A stretch of 11,465 nucleotides of DNA from Bordetella parapertussis (GCA_945882755.1 CAMCWS010000142.1:1-11465), one strand, 5' to 3'; positions 1 through 8,417 are shown, numbered from the stretch's first letter. Numbers and translations: made by a program. The notes: generated by a model from the sequence alone, not told the origin.

Positions 1-3000
1 ACCAACAGCGTCACTGTCAACCCCGCGGCATCGGCCATCAACTTATCAGCTATCGAAGCGGGAACCGGCGGTTTTGTCATCAATGGCGCAAGTGCCTTTG
101 ATTTCAGCGGCTATCAGGTCAGCAATGTCGGCGATGTGAACGGTGACGGATTGGACGATATTTTGTTGGGTGCCGTGTTCGGCGACCCTTCTTCCAGGAA
201 TGCTGCAGGGCAAAGCTATGTGGTGTTTGGTAAGAGCGATGGCACGGCGGTTTCATTGCTTTCCATCAGCTCAGGCATCGGAACATTGGGCTTTGCCATC
301 AACGGAGGCTTGGCAGAAGACATTGCGGGTCGTGCTGTGTCGGGCGTGGGCGACATCAACGGTGACGGCTTGGCCGATATCTTGATCGGCGCACCCAATG
401 GGGATGCCGCCGCTGGCTGGGACGCAGGACTGAGCTACGTGGTCTACGGCAAAACCAGCAACACGGCTGTGGATCTGTCACAGCTGGGCTCCAGCACCAG
501 CGGCATCGTGATGTACGGGCAAAGTGCCGATGATTGGAGTGGATTGGCCATCAGCGGGGCAGGGGATGTCAACGGCGACGGCATTGCTGACTTGATTGTG
601 GGCGCACCACTGAGCGACCCCAGTGCAGCTAACGCCGGTCGCAGCTATGTGGTGTTTGGCAGCACCAATATGTCTTCCTTTTATTTGTCAGCCATCGCTG
701 CCAGCAATGGCGGCTTTGTCATCAACGGTCAGTCTGCCAGTGACTGGAGCGGGTATTCGGTGGGCAGTGCCGGCGACGTCAACGGTGACGGCTTGGCGGA
801 CTTGATCGTGGGGGCATACCAAAACGATAACAGTGCCGTCGATGCCGGTCGCAGCTATGTGGTGTTTGGTAAAGCAACCACCACAGCGGTCAATCTGTCA
901 GACATTGCAGCCGGCACGGGCGGCTTTGTCATCAACGGTCAGTGCGCATCTGACAACAGTGGCATATCGGTCAGCAGTGCAGGCGATGTGAACGGTGACG
1001 GTTTGGCCGACTTGGTGGTGGGCGCACTCAACAGCGACCCAACGACTGGCACGAATGCAGGGCGCAGCTATGTGGTGTTTGGCCAAACCGGCACCACCGC
1101 CATCAACCTGTCGGCCATTGCAGCAGGCACGGGTGGTTATGTCATCAATGGCCAATGTGCTTCGGACAACAGTGGCTACTCTGTCAGCAGCGCAGGAGAT
1201 GTGAACGGTGACGGCTTGGCCGACCTGATTGTGGGGGCCGCATACAGCGACCCAGCTACAGGCGTAGATGCCGGTCGTAGTTATGTGGTGTTTGGCCAAA
1301 CAGGCACGACTGCTGTGGATTTGTCGACCATCGCTGTCGGCAATGGCGGTTTCGTCATCAATGGTCAGACCGCCAGTGACCAAAGCGGTTGGTCTGTGAG
1401 TGCGGCAGGAGACATCAACGGCGATGGCTTGGCCGATGTGCTGGTCAGTGCCATTGGCGCAAGCAGTTACATCGGCAAAAGCTATGTGATTTTTGGCGGT
1501 ACCACGGGTGCTTTTGTCAATAGCACGGTGGACTTCATGGGTACCACCAGTGCCGACACGCAAACCGGCACGACGGCCGACGAAACCTTTGCGGCAGGGC
1601 AGGGCGATGACACCTTGACGGGTGGCGGCGGTGCAGACGTGATGATGGGCGGTGCGGGTAACGATGTCTTCATCGTGAACACCAGCAACCTCACCGCGCT
1701 GCAAAACGTCTTTGGGTCAGGTGGCAACACATCGCAGTTGGCGCGTATCAGCGGTGGCACCGGCACCGATACCTTGCGTATCGCCCAAGGCGGTGGCAAC
1801 CTCGACTTGACGGCTGTTGCCAACCAAGGCGGCGCTGCATCCGATGGCCTCTCCCGCATCGACAGTATCGAAATCATCGACCTCGCCAGCGACACCGCTG
1901 TCAACACCTTGACCTTCACCGCCGCCGATGTGATCGACATGGCCGGTATGAACAGCTTTAACAACGCCAACGGCTGGGCGGATGGCACTTACAACTTGGC
2001 CGCCGGTGGCGCCAATGGTGCCAACCCCGAGCGTCGCCACCAGTTGGTGATTCAGCGTGACAGTGGCGACACCGTGGGCTTGAGCGGTTGGACCACCATG
2101 GGCACGGTCACCAACAACGGCACCACCTACACCGTTTACAACAGCGGCAGCTATGCCCAAGTGCTGGTGCAGCAAGTCAACACCGCCGCACCCACGGTGA
2201 GCAGCGTGGCCATCACCAGTGCCACGGGTGTTCAAAGCAACACCTTGAATGCAGGTGATGTGGTCACCGCCACGGTGACCATGAGCGAAGCTGTGACCGT
2301 CACCACCACCAGCGGCACACCCTATATCAACCTGAACATCGGCGGCACCACAGTACAAGCCAGTTATGCCAGTGGCAGTGGAACGACTGCACTGACCTTC
2401 ACTTACACCATCCTCTCAGGGCAAAACGACAGCAACGGCATCAGCATTGACGCCAACAGTTTGAACCTCAACAGCGGCTCCATCACCAACGCCGCAGGTA
2501 ATAGCCTCACCTTGACCCACAGCGCTGTCAGTGACAACGCCAGTTATTTGGTGGACACCACCGCACCCACCACCACCGTGGCCACAGCTGCTTTCAGCGC
2601 CGATACCGGCAGCAGCGCCAGTGACTTCATCACCCAAACAACGGCACAAACCATCAGCGGCACCCTGAGTACCACCTTGGCCACGGGTGAAACCGTGTCA
2701 GTGTCTTTGGACAACGGCAGCACCTGGACCTTGGCCACCACCACCGTCGGTCAAAACACTTGGAGCCTCAGCGGTCAAACCCTGACCAGTAGCAACACCT
2801 TGCAGGTGAAGGTGAGCGATGCAGCAGGCAATGACGGCACGGTGTATAGCCAAGCCTATACCTTGGACACCACCGCACCTACGCTCACCACCTCCTTGAC
2901 CAGTGCCACCGGTGTGCTCAATAGCACCCTGAATGCAGGCGATGTGGTGACCGCCACTTTGTTCACCAGCGAGATGGCTTTTGTTGACACCACCAATGGC

Positions 3001-6000
3001 GTTCCTTACCTGAACCTCAATATTGGCGGCACCACGGTGCAAGCCAGCTATGCCGGTGGCAGCGGCACCAGCTTGCTGCGTTTCAGTTACACCATCTTGG
3101 CGACCCAGACCGACACCAACGGCATCAGCATCGATGCCAACAGTTTGAGCTTGAACAGCGGCAGCATCACGGACAGAGCAGGCAACACGCTGACCTTGAC
3201 CCATACCGCGGTGGCCGACAACGCCAGTTTCAAGGTCGACACCACCGCACCCACCATCAGCAGCCTGTCCATCACCGGCGGCACCAATATGCAAGGGGCC
3301 TACCTGAGCACGGGCGACGTGGTCACCGTCACCGTCAATATGAGCGAGGCGGCAACAGTCAGCACGACCAGTGGCACGCCTTATGTCGCGTTGAACATTG
3401 GCGGCACCTCGAAAAACGCCACCTATGTCAGCGGCAGTGGCACCACAGCTTTGGTGTTCACTTACACCATGGAAGCCGGTTTGACCGACGCCAACGGCAT
3501 CAGCATCAATGCCAACAGCGTGAGCTTGAACAGCGGCACCATCACCGACAGTGCAGGCAACAGCGCCACCCTGACCCACACCGCTGTCACCGACAACGCC
3601 AGTTATTTGGTGGATGCTGTGGCCCCCACGGTGTTGAACCTTGCCATGAGTGGCACCAATATGCAAAACGGTTACCTCAACACGGGCGATGTGTTCACCG
3701 TCACCGCCACCATGAGCGAAGCCGTCACCGTCACCACCACCGGTGGCACACCCTACATCAACCTGAACATAGGCGGCACCACGGTGCGTGCGAGCTATGC
3801 CAGTGGGTCAGGCACCACCGCACTGAAGTTCAACTACACCATCTTGTCGGGGCAAACGGATGCCAACGGCATCAGCATTGCCGCCAACAGCATCAACCTC
3901 AACAGCGGCACCATCAACGACAGTGTGGGCAACAGCGCCACGCTCACCCACACTGCTGTCAGTGACAACGCCAGTTATTTGGTGGATGCCGTGGCACCCA
4001 CCGCCACCCTGACCACGGGCGTGTACACCGCCAGCAACAATGCCACGGTGCAAAGCAGTGAAGCAGGCACGGCCTACTTGGTGAACACCAATTTGGTGGT
4101 GACGTCTGAAGCCAGCATCCTGTCATCGGCCAACACTTCTTGGAATTCGGTTAGCGTGAGTGCAGCCACCAACACCAGTTTGGCGCTGACGGGTTTGGTG
4201 GACGGTACCTACAAGCTATACACCGTCGATGCGGCAGGCAACTTGAGCAGTGTGTCGTCCACCTCACTAACCATCTCTTCAGCAGTTTCAGTAGCGTCGA
4301 TCGTCGAACTGTCTACCATAGCCGCAGGAGCGGGTGGTTTTGTCATCAACGGCCAAGCGGAGTTGGACACCAGCGGGTATTCCGTCAGCAGCGCGGGGGA
4401 TGTGAACGGTGATGGTTTGGCCGACTTGATTGTGGGAGCCCGTGGTAGTGACCCAACTGCAGGCACAGACGCTGGGCGCAGCTATGTGGTGTTTGGCCAA
4501 ACCGGCACCACTGCCATTAATCTGTCGGCGATTGCGGCAAGCACAGGGGGGTTTGTTATCAACGGACAATGTGCGACTGATTACAGTGGCTTCTCGGTCA
4601 GCAGCGCCGGCGATGTGAACGGCGACGGCTTGGCTGACCTGATTGTGGGTGCCCGAAACAGCGACCCAGCTGCTCGCTCAAATGCCGGTCGTAGTTATGT
4701 GGTGTTTGGCAAAACAGGTACCACGGCCATTGACCTGAGCAGCTTGACCAGCGGTAGCAGCACAGCCGGTTTCGTCATCAACGGTCAATGTGCATCTGAC
4801 TACAGTGGTTATTCGGTCAGCAGCGCTGGCGACGTGAACGGTGACGGCTTGGCCGACTTGATTGTGGGGGCCTATGGTAGCGACCCAACTACAGGCTCAG
4901 CCGCTGGGCGCAGCTATGTGGTGTTTGGTAAAACCGGCACCACTGCCATTAACCTGAGCAGCCTGACCAGCGGAAGCAGCACAGCTGGTTTTGTCATCAA
5001 CGGCCAAGCGATAGATGACTGGAGTGGCTACTCGGTCAGCAGCGCGGGTGATGTGAACGGTGACGGCTTGGCAGACCTGATTGTGGGGGCCTATCGTAGC
5101 GACCCGGCTGGAGGCTCATCTGCTGGGCGCAGCTATGTGGTGTTTGGTAAAACCGGCACCACTGCCATTAACCTGGGCAGCCTGACCAGCGGAAGCAGCA
5201 CAGCTGGTTTTGTCATCAACGGCCAGTGTGAGATTGACTACAGTGGCTACTCGGTCAGCAGCGCGGGTGATGTGAACGGCGACGGCTTGGCTGACCTGAT
5301 TGTGGGTGCCCTTTACAGCGACCCAACTGCTGGAGCAGATGCCGGTCGTAGTTATGTGGTGTTTGGCAAAACAGGTACCACTGCCATTAACCTGAGCAGC
5401 CTCACCAGCGGAAGCAGCACAGCCGGCTTTGTCATCAACGGCCAATGTGCGTCTGACTACAGCGGTCAGTCGGTCAGCAGCGCAGGGGATGTGAACGGCG
5501 ATGGTTTAGCCGACTTGATTGTGGGGGCCTATTACAGCGACCCAACTGCAGGCGCATCTGCCGGTCGCAGTTATGTGGTGTTTGGCAAAACCGGCAGTGC
5601 AGCGGTCGACCTGAGCAGCCTCACCAGCGGAAGCAGCACAGCCGGCTTCGTCATCAATGGCCAGTGTGCAACTGACCACAGCGGCGGGTCGGTCAGCAGT
5701 GCGGGTGATGTGAACGGCGATGGCTTAGCCGACTTGATTGTGGGGGCCTATTACAGCGACCCAACTGCAGGCTCAGCCGCTGGCCGCAGCTACGTCATTT
5801 TTGGTGGCTCGCAGTTCGCCACCACGGTGGACTTCCTGGGCAGCACCAGCGCCGACACCCAAACCGGCACCACCGCAGATGAAACCTTTGCCGCTGGAGA
5901 GGGCAACGACACCCTCACGGGTGGCGGCGGTGCTGACGTCATGTATGGCGGCGCAGGCAACGACACTTTCATTGTGAACGCCAGTAACTTGACCGCTTTG

Positions 6001-6498
6001 CAAGCGGTGTTTGGTGCGGGTGGCAACACAGCGCAGTTATCCCGCGTTGACGGTGGTACGGGCTTAGACACTTTGCAAATCGCCCAAGGCGGTGGCAACT
6101 TAGACCTGACCTCTATCAAAAACGTGGGTGGTGGAACGCCGGATGGGTTGAGTCGCATTGAAAGCATTGAGATCATCGACTTGGCAACCGACACCGCCGC
6201 CAACACGCTGACCCTCACCGTGGCTGATGTGATTGACATGGCGGGCATGAACTTGTTTACCACCAGCAACACCACAGCCGTCAGCGGCACCAGTTTGGGC
6301 GCTAGCGTGGCCAAACACCAAATCATGATCACCGGTGGCGCCGAGGACTACGCCAACATTGGTGCCAGCAACTGGACTTTGTCGACCACCGTGGTCACCT
6401 ATGGCGGCCGCACCTACAAGGTCTATGACGCCAACAGCAGCGTGTATGCGCAGGTGCTGGTCGATCAAAACATCGTGAATGCGGGGCATGTGTTGTGA
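1..6498 (+). CDS. Giant FG-GAP / Ig-like / RTX surface or secreted protein (3' part, N-terminus outside window)
   Basis: The frame is open from base 1 to the TGA at 6496-6498, giving 2165 visible residues with no start in the window; an in-frame GTG at 136 is an internal Val. Order of modules: end of an upstream domain (residues 1-22), seven FG-GAP blades (about 23-500), two to three RTX nonapeptides (about 533-560), a tail domain to about 728, a run of Ig-like domains (about 729-1431), seven more FG-GAP blades (1445-1936), a second RTX stretch (1967-1992) and a second tail to the end. Blades carry the calcium-loop pattern DVNGDGLAD as in integrin alpha and VCBS-like proteins. RTX repeats and the absence of a C-terminal anchor suggest type I secretion, with the signal in the last ~60 residues. 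The likely role is adhesion or a large calcium-stabilised surface layer; the ligand is unknown. No terminator is visible before the next gene. Family assignment is firm; function is inferred. Confidence 0.93.
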   Translation, partial: TNSVTVNPAASAINLSAIEAGTGGFVINGASAFDFSGYQVSNVGDVNGDGLDDILLGAVFGDPSSRNAAGQSYVVFGKSDGTAVSLLSISSGIGTLGFAINGGLAEDIAGRAVSGVGDINGDGLADILIGAPNGDAAAGWDAGLSYVVYGKTSNTAVDLSQLGSSTSGIVMYGQSADDWSGLAISGAGDVNGDGIADLIVGAPLSDPSAANAGRSYVVFGSTNMSSFYLSAIAASNGGFVINGQSASDWSGYSVGSAGDVNGDGLADLIVGAYQNDNSAVDAGRSYVVFGKATTTAVNLSDIAAGTGGFVINGQCASDNSGISVSSAGDVNGDGLADLVVGALNSDPTTGTNAGRSYVVFGQTGTTAINLSAIAAGTGGYVINGQCASDNSGYSVSSAGDVNGDGLADLIVGAAYSDPATGVDAGRSYVVFGQTGTTAVDLSTIAVGNGGFVINGQTASDQSGWSVSAAGDINGDGLADVLVSAIGASSYIGKSYVIFGGTTGAFVNSTVDFMGTTSADTQTGTTADETFAAGQGDDTLTGGGGADVMMGGAGNDVFIVNTSNLTALQNVFGSGGNTSQLARISGGTGTDTLRIAQGGGNLDLTAVANQGGAASDGLSRIDSIEIIDLASDTAVNTLTFTAADVIDMAGMNSFNNANGWADGTYNLAAGGANGANPERRHQLVIQRDSGDTVGLSGWTTMGTVTNNGTTYTVYNSGSYAQVLVQQVNTAAPTVSSVAITSATGVQSNTLNAGDVVTATVTMSEAVTVTTTSGTPYINLNIGGTTVQASYASGSGTTALTFTYTILSGQNDSNGISIDANSLNLNSGSITNAAGNSLTLTHSAVSDNASYLVDTTAPTTTVATAAFSADTGSSASDFITQTTAQTISGTLSTTLATGETVSVSLDNGSTWTLATTTVGQNTWSLSGQTLTSSNTLQVKVSDAAGNDGTVYSQAYTLDTTAPTLTTSLTSATGVLNSTLNAGDVVTATLFTSEMAFVDTTNGVPYLNLNIGGTTVQASYAGGSGTSLLRFSYTILATQTDTNGISIDANSLSLNSGSITDRAGNTLTLTHTAVADNASFKVDTTAPTISSLSITGGTNMQGAYLSTGDVVTVTVNMSEAATVSTTSGTPYVALNIGGTSKNATYVSGSGTTALVFTYTMEAGLTDANGISINANSVSLNSGTITDSAGNSATLTHTAVTDNASYLVDAVAPTVLNLAMSGTNMQNGYLNTGDVFTVTATMSEAVTVTTTGGTPYINLNIGGTTVRASYASGSGTTALKFNYTILSGQTDANGISIAANSINLNSGTINDSVGNSATLTHTAVSDNASYLVDAVAPTATLTTGVYTASNNATVQSSEAGTAYLVNTNLVVTSEASILSSANTSWNSVSVSAATNTSLALTGLVDGTYKLYTVDAAGNLSSVSSTSLTISSAVSVASIVELSTIAAGAGGFVINGQAELDTSGYSVSSAGDVNGDGLADLIVGARGSDPTAGTDAGRSYVVFGQTGTTAINLSAIAASTGGFVINGQCATDYSGFSVSSAGDVNGDGLADLIVGARNSDPAARSNAGRSYVVFGKTGTTAIDLSSLTSGSSTAGFVINGQCASDYSGYSVSSAGDVNGDGLADLIVGAYGSDPTTGSAAGRSYVVFGKTGTTAINLSSLTSGSSTAGFVINGQAIDDWSGYSVSSAGDVNGDGLADLIVGAYRSDPAGGSSAGRSYVVFGKTGTTAINLGSLTSGSSTAGFVINGQCEIDYSGYSVSSAGDVNGDGLADLIVGALYSDPTAGADAGRSYVVFGKTGTTAINLSSLTSGSSTAGFVINGQCASDYSGQSVSSAGDVNGDGLADLIVGAYYSDPTAGASAGRSYVVFGKTGSAAVDLSSLTSGSSTAGFVINGQCATDHSGGSVSSAGDVNGDGLADLIVGAYYSDPTAGSAAGRSYVIFGGSQFATTVDFLGSTSADTQTGTTADETFAAGEGNDTLTGGGGADVMYGGAGNDTFIVNASNLTALQAVFGAGGNTAQLSRVDGGTGLDTLQIAQGGGNLDLTSIKNVGGGTPDGLSRIESIEIIDLATDTAANTLTLTVADVIDMAGMNLFTTSNTTAVSGTSLGASVAKHQIMITGGAEDYANIGASNWTLSTTVVTYGGRTYKVYDANSSVYAQVLVDQNIVNAGHVL
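67..1500 (+). repeat. FG-GAP block 1: seven blades
   Basis: Seven consecutive repeats of about 66-71 residues, each built as GFVINGQ, Sx[20 protein letters not shown], a variable SDP segment, and AGRSYVVFG. Blades 1-3 are the most divergent and 4-7 are close to consensus. The seventh is shortened, ends in SYVIFGG, and leads directly into the RTX/tail module. Seven is the blade count of a complete integrin-alpha-type beta-propeller, so this block probably folds as one propeller. Blades 5 and 6 each carry one Cys in the NGQC segment. Confidence 0.88.
1531..2184 (+). repeat. Tail module copy 1 (RTX plus ~190-residue domain), internal
   Basis: From the [13 protein letters not shown] segment through the RTX repeats to [17 protein letters not shown] this stretch is closely similar to the C-terminal region at 5830-6498. 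Shared landmarks are [12 protein letters not shown], VFGxGGNTxQL, [11 protein letters not shown] and [11 protein letters not shown]. The module is normally the terminal element of such proteins, so its internal occurrence indicates duplication or fusion of two complete protein ends within this gene. Confidence 0.85.
1597..1680 (+). repeat. RTX nonapeptide stretch 1
   Basis: Glycine/aspartate repeats of the GGxGxDxUx type ([27 protein letters not shown]) follow FG-GAP block 1. In RTX proteins such repeats bind calcium and fold after type I export. Only two to three copies are present, far fewer than in classical RTX toxins. They form part of a module repeated near the C-terminus. Confidence 0.85.
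2185..4290 (+). repeat. Array of bacterial Ig-like domains (four of one type, two others)
   Basis: Four copies of a ~125-residue domain start near 2194, 2880, 3253 and 3634. They share LNxGDVVTxTVxMSEA, GTPYxx[14 protein letters not shown], NGISIxANSxxLNSG and [13 protein letters not shown]. After the first copy is a ~100-residue domain of a different type (about 2578-2877, with [13 protein letters not shown] and KVSDAAGN). After the fourth is a shorter one (about 4000-4290) with [19 protein letters not shown]. Such arrays are extracellular stalks in large adhesins. The repeats are low in charge and rich in Thr, Ser and Asn. Confidence 0.85.
4333..5808 (+). repeat. FG-GAP block 2: seven blades, more homogeneous
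   Basis: Seven blades follow the same consensus as block 1, again with the last truncated at SYVIFGG. From blade 2 onward the inter-blade linker changes from AIAAxTG to the longer [11 protein letters not shown] type, giving a period of 73 residues; for example, equivalent bases at 4768 and 4987 are 219 bp apart. DNA identity between adjacent blades is visibly higher than in block 1. Blades 2, 3, 5, 6 and 7 each have one Cys after NGQ. Confidence 0.88.
5830..6498 (+). repeat. Tail module copy 2: RTX stretch and C-terminal region
   Basis: This is the second copy of the tail module. RTX repeats lie at about 5899-5970 ([27 protein letters not shown]), followed by the conserved domain and a terminal segment ending [14 protein letters not shown]. 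As the protein's C-terminus it probably includes the type I secretion signal. The last 46 bases (6451-6496) match a sequence after HepT at 8251-8296 in 41 of 46 positions, so this tail also exists as a remnant 1.8 kb downstream. Confidence 0.85.
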
Positions 6499-6534
6499 AC
6501 TAAAATCTTGATTTACTGAACACGGGAGTTGTTG

Positions 6535-6753
6535 ATGGACCGCATTACTTTAGAGCCCGGAAAGCGCGGTGGCAGGCCCTGCATACGCGGCCTGCGCATA
6601 TCTGTCTACGATGTCTTGTCCATGCTGTCCAGTGGGATGACGCAAGAAGCGGTACTTGAAGATTTTCCGGAACTCACACAGGAAGACATCTTGGCAGTTT
6701 TGGCCTACGCTGCCGATCGCGAGCATCAGGTTTATTCACTGATGGTGCAATGA
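6535..6753 (+). CDS. DUF433 family antitoxin
   Basis: A 72-residue DUF433 protein, the usual length of the family. Conserved features are the GGRPCIRGLRISV segment (residues 12-24), the middle SGMTQEAVLEDFPEL helix pair and the EDILAVLAYAA ending (50-60). DUF433 proteins are small DNA-binding, HTH-like antitoxins paired with PIN-like toxins. The ATG at 6535 is chosen because GGGAG at 6524-6528 lies six bases upstream; an in-frame TTG at 6529 would add only two residues. The stop overlaps the downstream toxin start as ATGA, typical of translational coupling. The gene begins 36 bases after the giant protein's stop, with no visible terminator, so read-through transcription is possible. Autoregulation is expected from the family but not shown. 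Confidence 0.88.
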   Translation: MDRITLEPGKRGGRPCIRGLRISVYDVLSMLSSGMTQEAVLEDFPELTQEDILAVLAYAADREHQVYSLMVQ

Positions 6754-7100
6754 AGTTATTGCTGGATGAAAACCTGTCGCGCAGAATCGTGCCCTTTTTG
6801 CAGCACGCATTTCCAGGCAGTACACAAGTCGCTTTGTTAGGTTTGCAGTCTGCATCCGATCAAGATATCTGGAATCGCGCCAAAAGTGATGGCTATGTTG
6901 TCGTGACCAGAGATGCAGATTTTCAAGAACTTTCGTTGGTGTGGGGATCACCCCCTCAAGTGGTCAGGCTGCGCACACCCAATCTAAATCGCTCAAGTGT
7001 TCTCGAAATGCTGCTGGATCACAAAGACCAGATCCATCATGCCTTGGAAATTGAGGGTATGTCCTCTATTGAACTGATAGCCCAACCACAGAGTAACTGA
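6750..7100 (+). CDS. DUF5615 family PIN-like toxin
   Basis: A 116-residue DUF5615 protein starting MKLLLDENLS and containing DxDI (37-40), VVTRDADF (51-58) and a VRLRTPN segment (72-78). DUF5615 is a minimal PIN-like nuclease fold. The acidic residues D6, E7, D37/D39, D55 and D57 are candidates for metal binding, so predicted activity is RNA cleavage by an intracellular toxin. The start overlaps the DUF433 stop by four bases (ATGA), confirming a two-gene operon. The length and all motifs look intact. Its last 108 bases lie antisense to the 3' end of a minus-strand DUF433 reading frame. Family pairing is known; toxicity here is inferred. Confidence 0.87.
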   Translation: MKLLLDENLSRRIVPFLQHAFPGSTQVALLGLQSASDQDIWNRAKSDGYVVVTRDADFQELSLVWGSPPQVVRLRTPNLNRSSVLEMLLDHKDQIHHALEIEGMSSIELIAQPQSN

Positions 7101-7325
7101 CGTGCATTCGGGCGAACTTGTGGCAAGTTGCAAGGCCTCGCAAGCCGCGTAGGACAGGACAGCCAAGATGTCTTCACGGTTCAAGTCTTCGTAGTCAGAC
7201 AAAATGTCGTCAACGGTCATGCCGCTGGCCAACCATTCCAAAACACTTTCGACTGGATAGCGCAAGCCCCGAATACATGGCTTGCCATGACAGATGTCGG
7301 GGTTGATGGTGATGAGGGGGTCCAT
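6993..7325 (-). CDS. Orphan DUF433 family antitoxin with aberrant C-terminal extension
   Basis: The first ~62 residues are a full DUF433 domain: MDPLITINPDICHGKPCIRG, LEWLASGMTVDDIL, EDLNREDILAVLSYAA. Usual family members stop soon after this point (about 72-80 residues), but here the frame runs on to 110. Residues from about 76 onward are encoded antisense to the end of the DUF5615 gene and resemble nothing I recognise, so the native 3' end and stop appear to have been lost. No DUF5615 partner follows, because the space is occupied by the convergent toxin gene. The start lies seven bases downstream of the stop of a minus-strand XRE remnant; no strong Shine-Dalgarno is visible. It may still be made and might cross-neutralise the neighbouring toxin, or it may be a relic. 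Confidence 0.75.
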   Translation of the reverse strand: MDPLITINPDICHGKPCIRGLRYPVESVLEWLASGMTVDDILSDYEDLNREDILAVLSYAACEALQLATSSPECTSVTLWLGYQFNRGHTLNFQGMMDLVFVIQQHFENT

Positions 7326-7332
7326 CGGTCAG

Positions 7333-7500
7333 TCAAGCCAATGCAAGCATCAAATGACCCATTTCAGTCTTGGCGGGGCGGACTTTGATTTCGATGTCAT
7401 AACCCAACCGAGTCAGGCAATCCATGAGTTTGCGCTCTGACAGGTTGGCGAAATTTCCGTGCAACTTTGACGCCTTGAACTGATTTGGTTTGCGTTTGCT
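7333..7500 (-). pseudogene. 5'-truncated XRE/HigA-type antitoxin remnant
   Basis: Read on the minus strand from 7500 to the TGA at 7333-7335, this 55-codon fragment contains KLHGNFANLSERKLMDCL followed by TRLGYDIEIKVRPAK and ends GHLMLALA. That is the pattern of the C-terminal half of small XRE-family antitoxins, where the second part of the HTH is followed by a beta strand of the DVEIxVRP type. It has no plausible start: an in-frame TGA lies at 7501-7503 and the N-terminal HTH helices are missing, as is any RelE/HigB-type toxin gene upstream. I read it as the decayed remainder of a HigBA-like module whose 5' part was lost when the MntA/HepT module came to lie upstream. Confidence 0.7.
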
Positions 7501-7578
7501 TCACGTCTTGCCTAAGAGATCAAATTTTTGCAGAAGCGAGACTGTATGGTTAAATCCAATTGCAAAATTAGAACACCC

Positions 7579-7869
7579 ATGAAACCATCTGCCGCACTGC
7601 AAGCCAATCGGACCGCCATTCGTGCTGTGGTGGAGCGCTATCGCGCCTGCAATGCTCGTGTATTTGGCTCCGTTGTTCACGGCGATGACCAAGAGGGGAG
7701 CGATCTGGACATTCTCATCGACCCCACCCCCGATACGACGCTAATGGACGTGGCCAGGATTCAAGTTGAACTCGAAAAGCTGTTGGGTGTGTCAGTGGAT
7801 GTGCTCACGCCCAAGGCCCTCCCCGACAAGTTCCGCGGTCTGGTGTTGGCCGAGGCCGTCCCGGTATGA
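7579..7869 (+). CDS. mntA: MntA-type nucleotidyltransferase antitoxin
   Basis: A 96-residue minimal nucleotidyltransferase (MNT domain). The signature GSx10DxD is complete: G30 and S31 in VFGSVVHG, then D42 and D44 in SDLDILID, with a third acidic position at D74 in VSVDVLTP. In the MntA/HepT type VII system the antitoxin transfers AMP to a tyrosine of the HepT toxin and inactivates it. The ATG at 7579 matches the usual MKPSxAL start of relatives; in-frame TTG 7528 and ATG 7546 would add 17 or 11 atypical residues. The stop overlaps the HepT start as ATGA. Upstream (7501-7578) no strong promoter stands out. Confidence 0.9.
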   Translation: MKPSAALQANRTAIRAVVERYRACNARVFGSVVHGDDQEGSDLDILIDPTPDTTLMDVARIQVELEKLLGVSVDVLTPKALPDKFRGLVLAEAVPV

Positions 7870-8213
7870 ACAAGGCTTCGCGGTTGCCCGACTACTTGGG
7901 GCACATTCTGGAGGCCATTGAGCGGATCGAAGAGTACGTTAGCGACATGGACGAAATGGCCTTCTTGGACAGCAAGCTCGTTCAGGATGCTGTTTGTCGC
8001 AACATCGAGATCATTGGCGAGGCGTCTAACAACATCTTGCGTGTAGAACCGTCCTTTGCAGCGCAGCACGACCACATTCCATGGCAGGTCATGTATGCGA
8101 TGCGCAATCGCGTTTCGCACGGCTACGACAAGGTGGACTTTGAAATGGTCTGGAAGACCATCCACCGCGAACTGCCCAGCCTGTATGCGCAGATTAAGGC
8201 GGTTGTTCTGTGA
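7866..8213 (+). CDS. hepT: HepT-like HEPN domain ribonuclease toxin
   Basis: A 115-residue HEPN protein of the HepT (formerly DUF86) family. The catalytic Rx4HxY motif is intact at R80, H85 and Y87 (RNRVSHGY), preceded by the conserved RNIEIIGEAS (45-54) and IPWQ (71-74) segments. HepT toxins are RNases acting on cellular RNA; the motif tyrosine is the residue that MntA modifies. The length is normal and no lesion is visible, so the pair is probably functional. It is coupled to mntA by a four-base overlap. Two bases after its TGA begins a degraded copy of the giant protein's C-terminal coding sequence, marking the edge of the inserted module. Confidence 0.9.
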   Translation: MNKASRLPDYLGHILEAIERIEEYVSDMDEMAFLDSKLVQDAVCRNIEIIGEASNNILRVEPSFAAQHDHIPWQVMYAMRNRVSHGYDKVDFEMVWKTIHRELPSLYAQIKAVVL

Positions 8214-8214
8214 T

Positions 8215-8298
8215 AGCAAGACCAGTTACACCGTGGAAAGCGCTCACACCCAGTTGCTGATCGGTCACAACATCGTGAATGCGGGGAATGTGTTGTAG
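8215..8298 (+). pseudogene. Remnant of a second giant-protein 3' end (C-terminal tail)
   Basis: In the frame ending at the TAG at 8296-8298, this stretch reads SYTVESAHTQLLIGHNIVNAGNVL. It parallels the C-terminus of the giant protein ([23 protein letters not shown]). At DNA level 8251-8296 matches 6451-6496 in 41 of 46 bases without gaps, including identical AACATCGTGAATGCGGGG. No start codon or upstream FG-GAP sequence is present; HepT abuts directly. It is therefore a residue of either a tandem paralogous adhesin gene or a target duplication of the 3' end. A chance match is very unlikely. Confidence 0.8.
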
Positions 8299-8300
8299 TT

Positions 8301-8380
8301 GTCATTGCGAAGTCCTGTCATTGCGAGCGCAGCGAAGCAATCCCCCCGTCATTGCGAGGCCCGCAGGGCTGAAGCAATCC
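8301..8380 (+). repeat. REP-like repeat cluster 1
   Basis: Three units of the GTCATTGCGAG family: a truncated one (8301-8310), GTCATTGCGAGCGCAGCGAAGCAATCC (8317-8343), written here only to identify the element, and a longer variant with a GGCCCGCAGGGC core (8348-8380). Each unit can pair its ATTGC end with its GCAAT end to form a hairpin. Such units are widespread intergenic elements in several bacterial groups and often mark rearranged, dispensable DNA. Confidence 0.85.
8311..8369 (+). repeat. 59-bp direct repeat, left copy
   Basis: This block spans two REP-like units plus the preceding AGTCCT and is repeated at 8816-8874 with, by eye, one mismatch (C versus T at 8347/8852). The offset is exactly 505 bp and the brnA-like gene lies between the copies. 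The arrangement could reflect insertion, duplication or recombination at the repeats. Confidence 0.8.
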
Positions 8381-8417
8381 CAAGGCCTTCAAGGTAACCC
8401 GATCACAAATTTATGTA

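Noticed and set aside
136..138. GTG at 136 as the start of the giant protein
   Set aside because: The same frame is open and repeat-coding from base 1; this GTG is the Val of the first DVNGDG calcium loop.
898..1704. Long minus-strand reading frame (268 codons) opposite FG-GAP block 1
   Set aside because: It is periodic, mirrors the repeats of the plus-strand gene and has no recognisable domain.
2698..3666. Long minus-strand reading frame (322 codons) opposite the Ig-like domains
   Set aside because: Its repetitive sequence follows the Ig repeat period; it is a shadow of the coding strand.
4333..5808. CRISPR-like or satellite array
   Set aside because: The 219-bp repeats are in-frame protein repeats without spacers of uniform size.
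7528..7578. Upstream TTG (7528) or ATG (7546) as mntA start
   Set aside because: The added residues do not fit the family, whose members begin with the MKPSxAL-type sequence found at 7579.
7761..8219. Minus-strand 152-codon reading frame opposite MntA/HepT
   Set aside because: Both plus-strand genes have complete catalytic motifs and coupled starts; the opposite frame has none.
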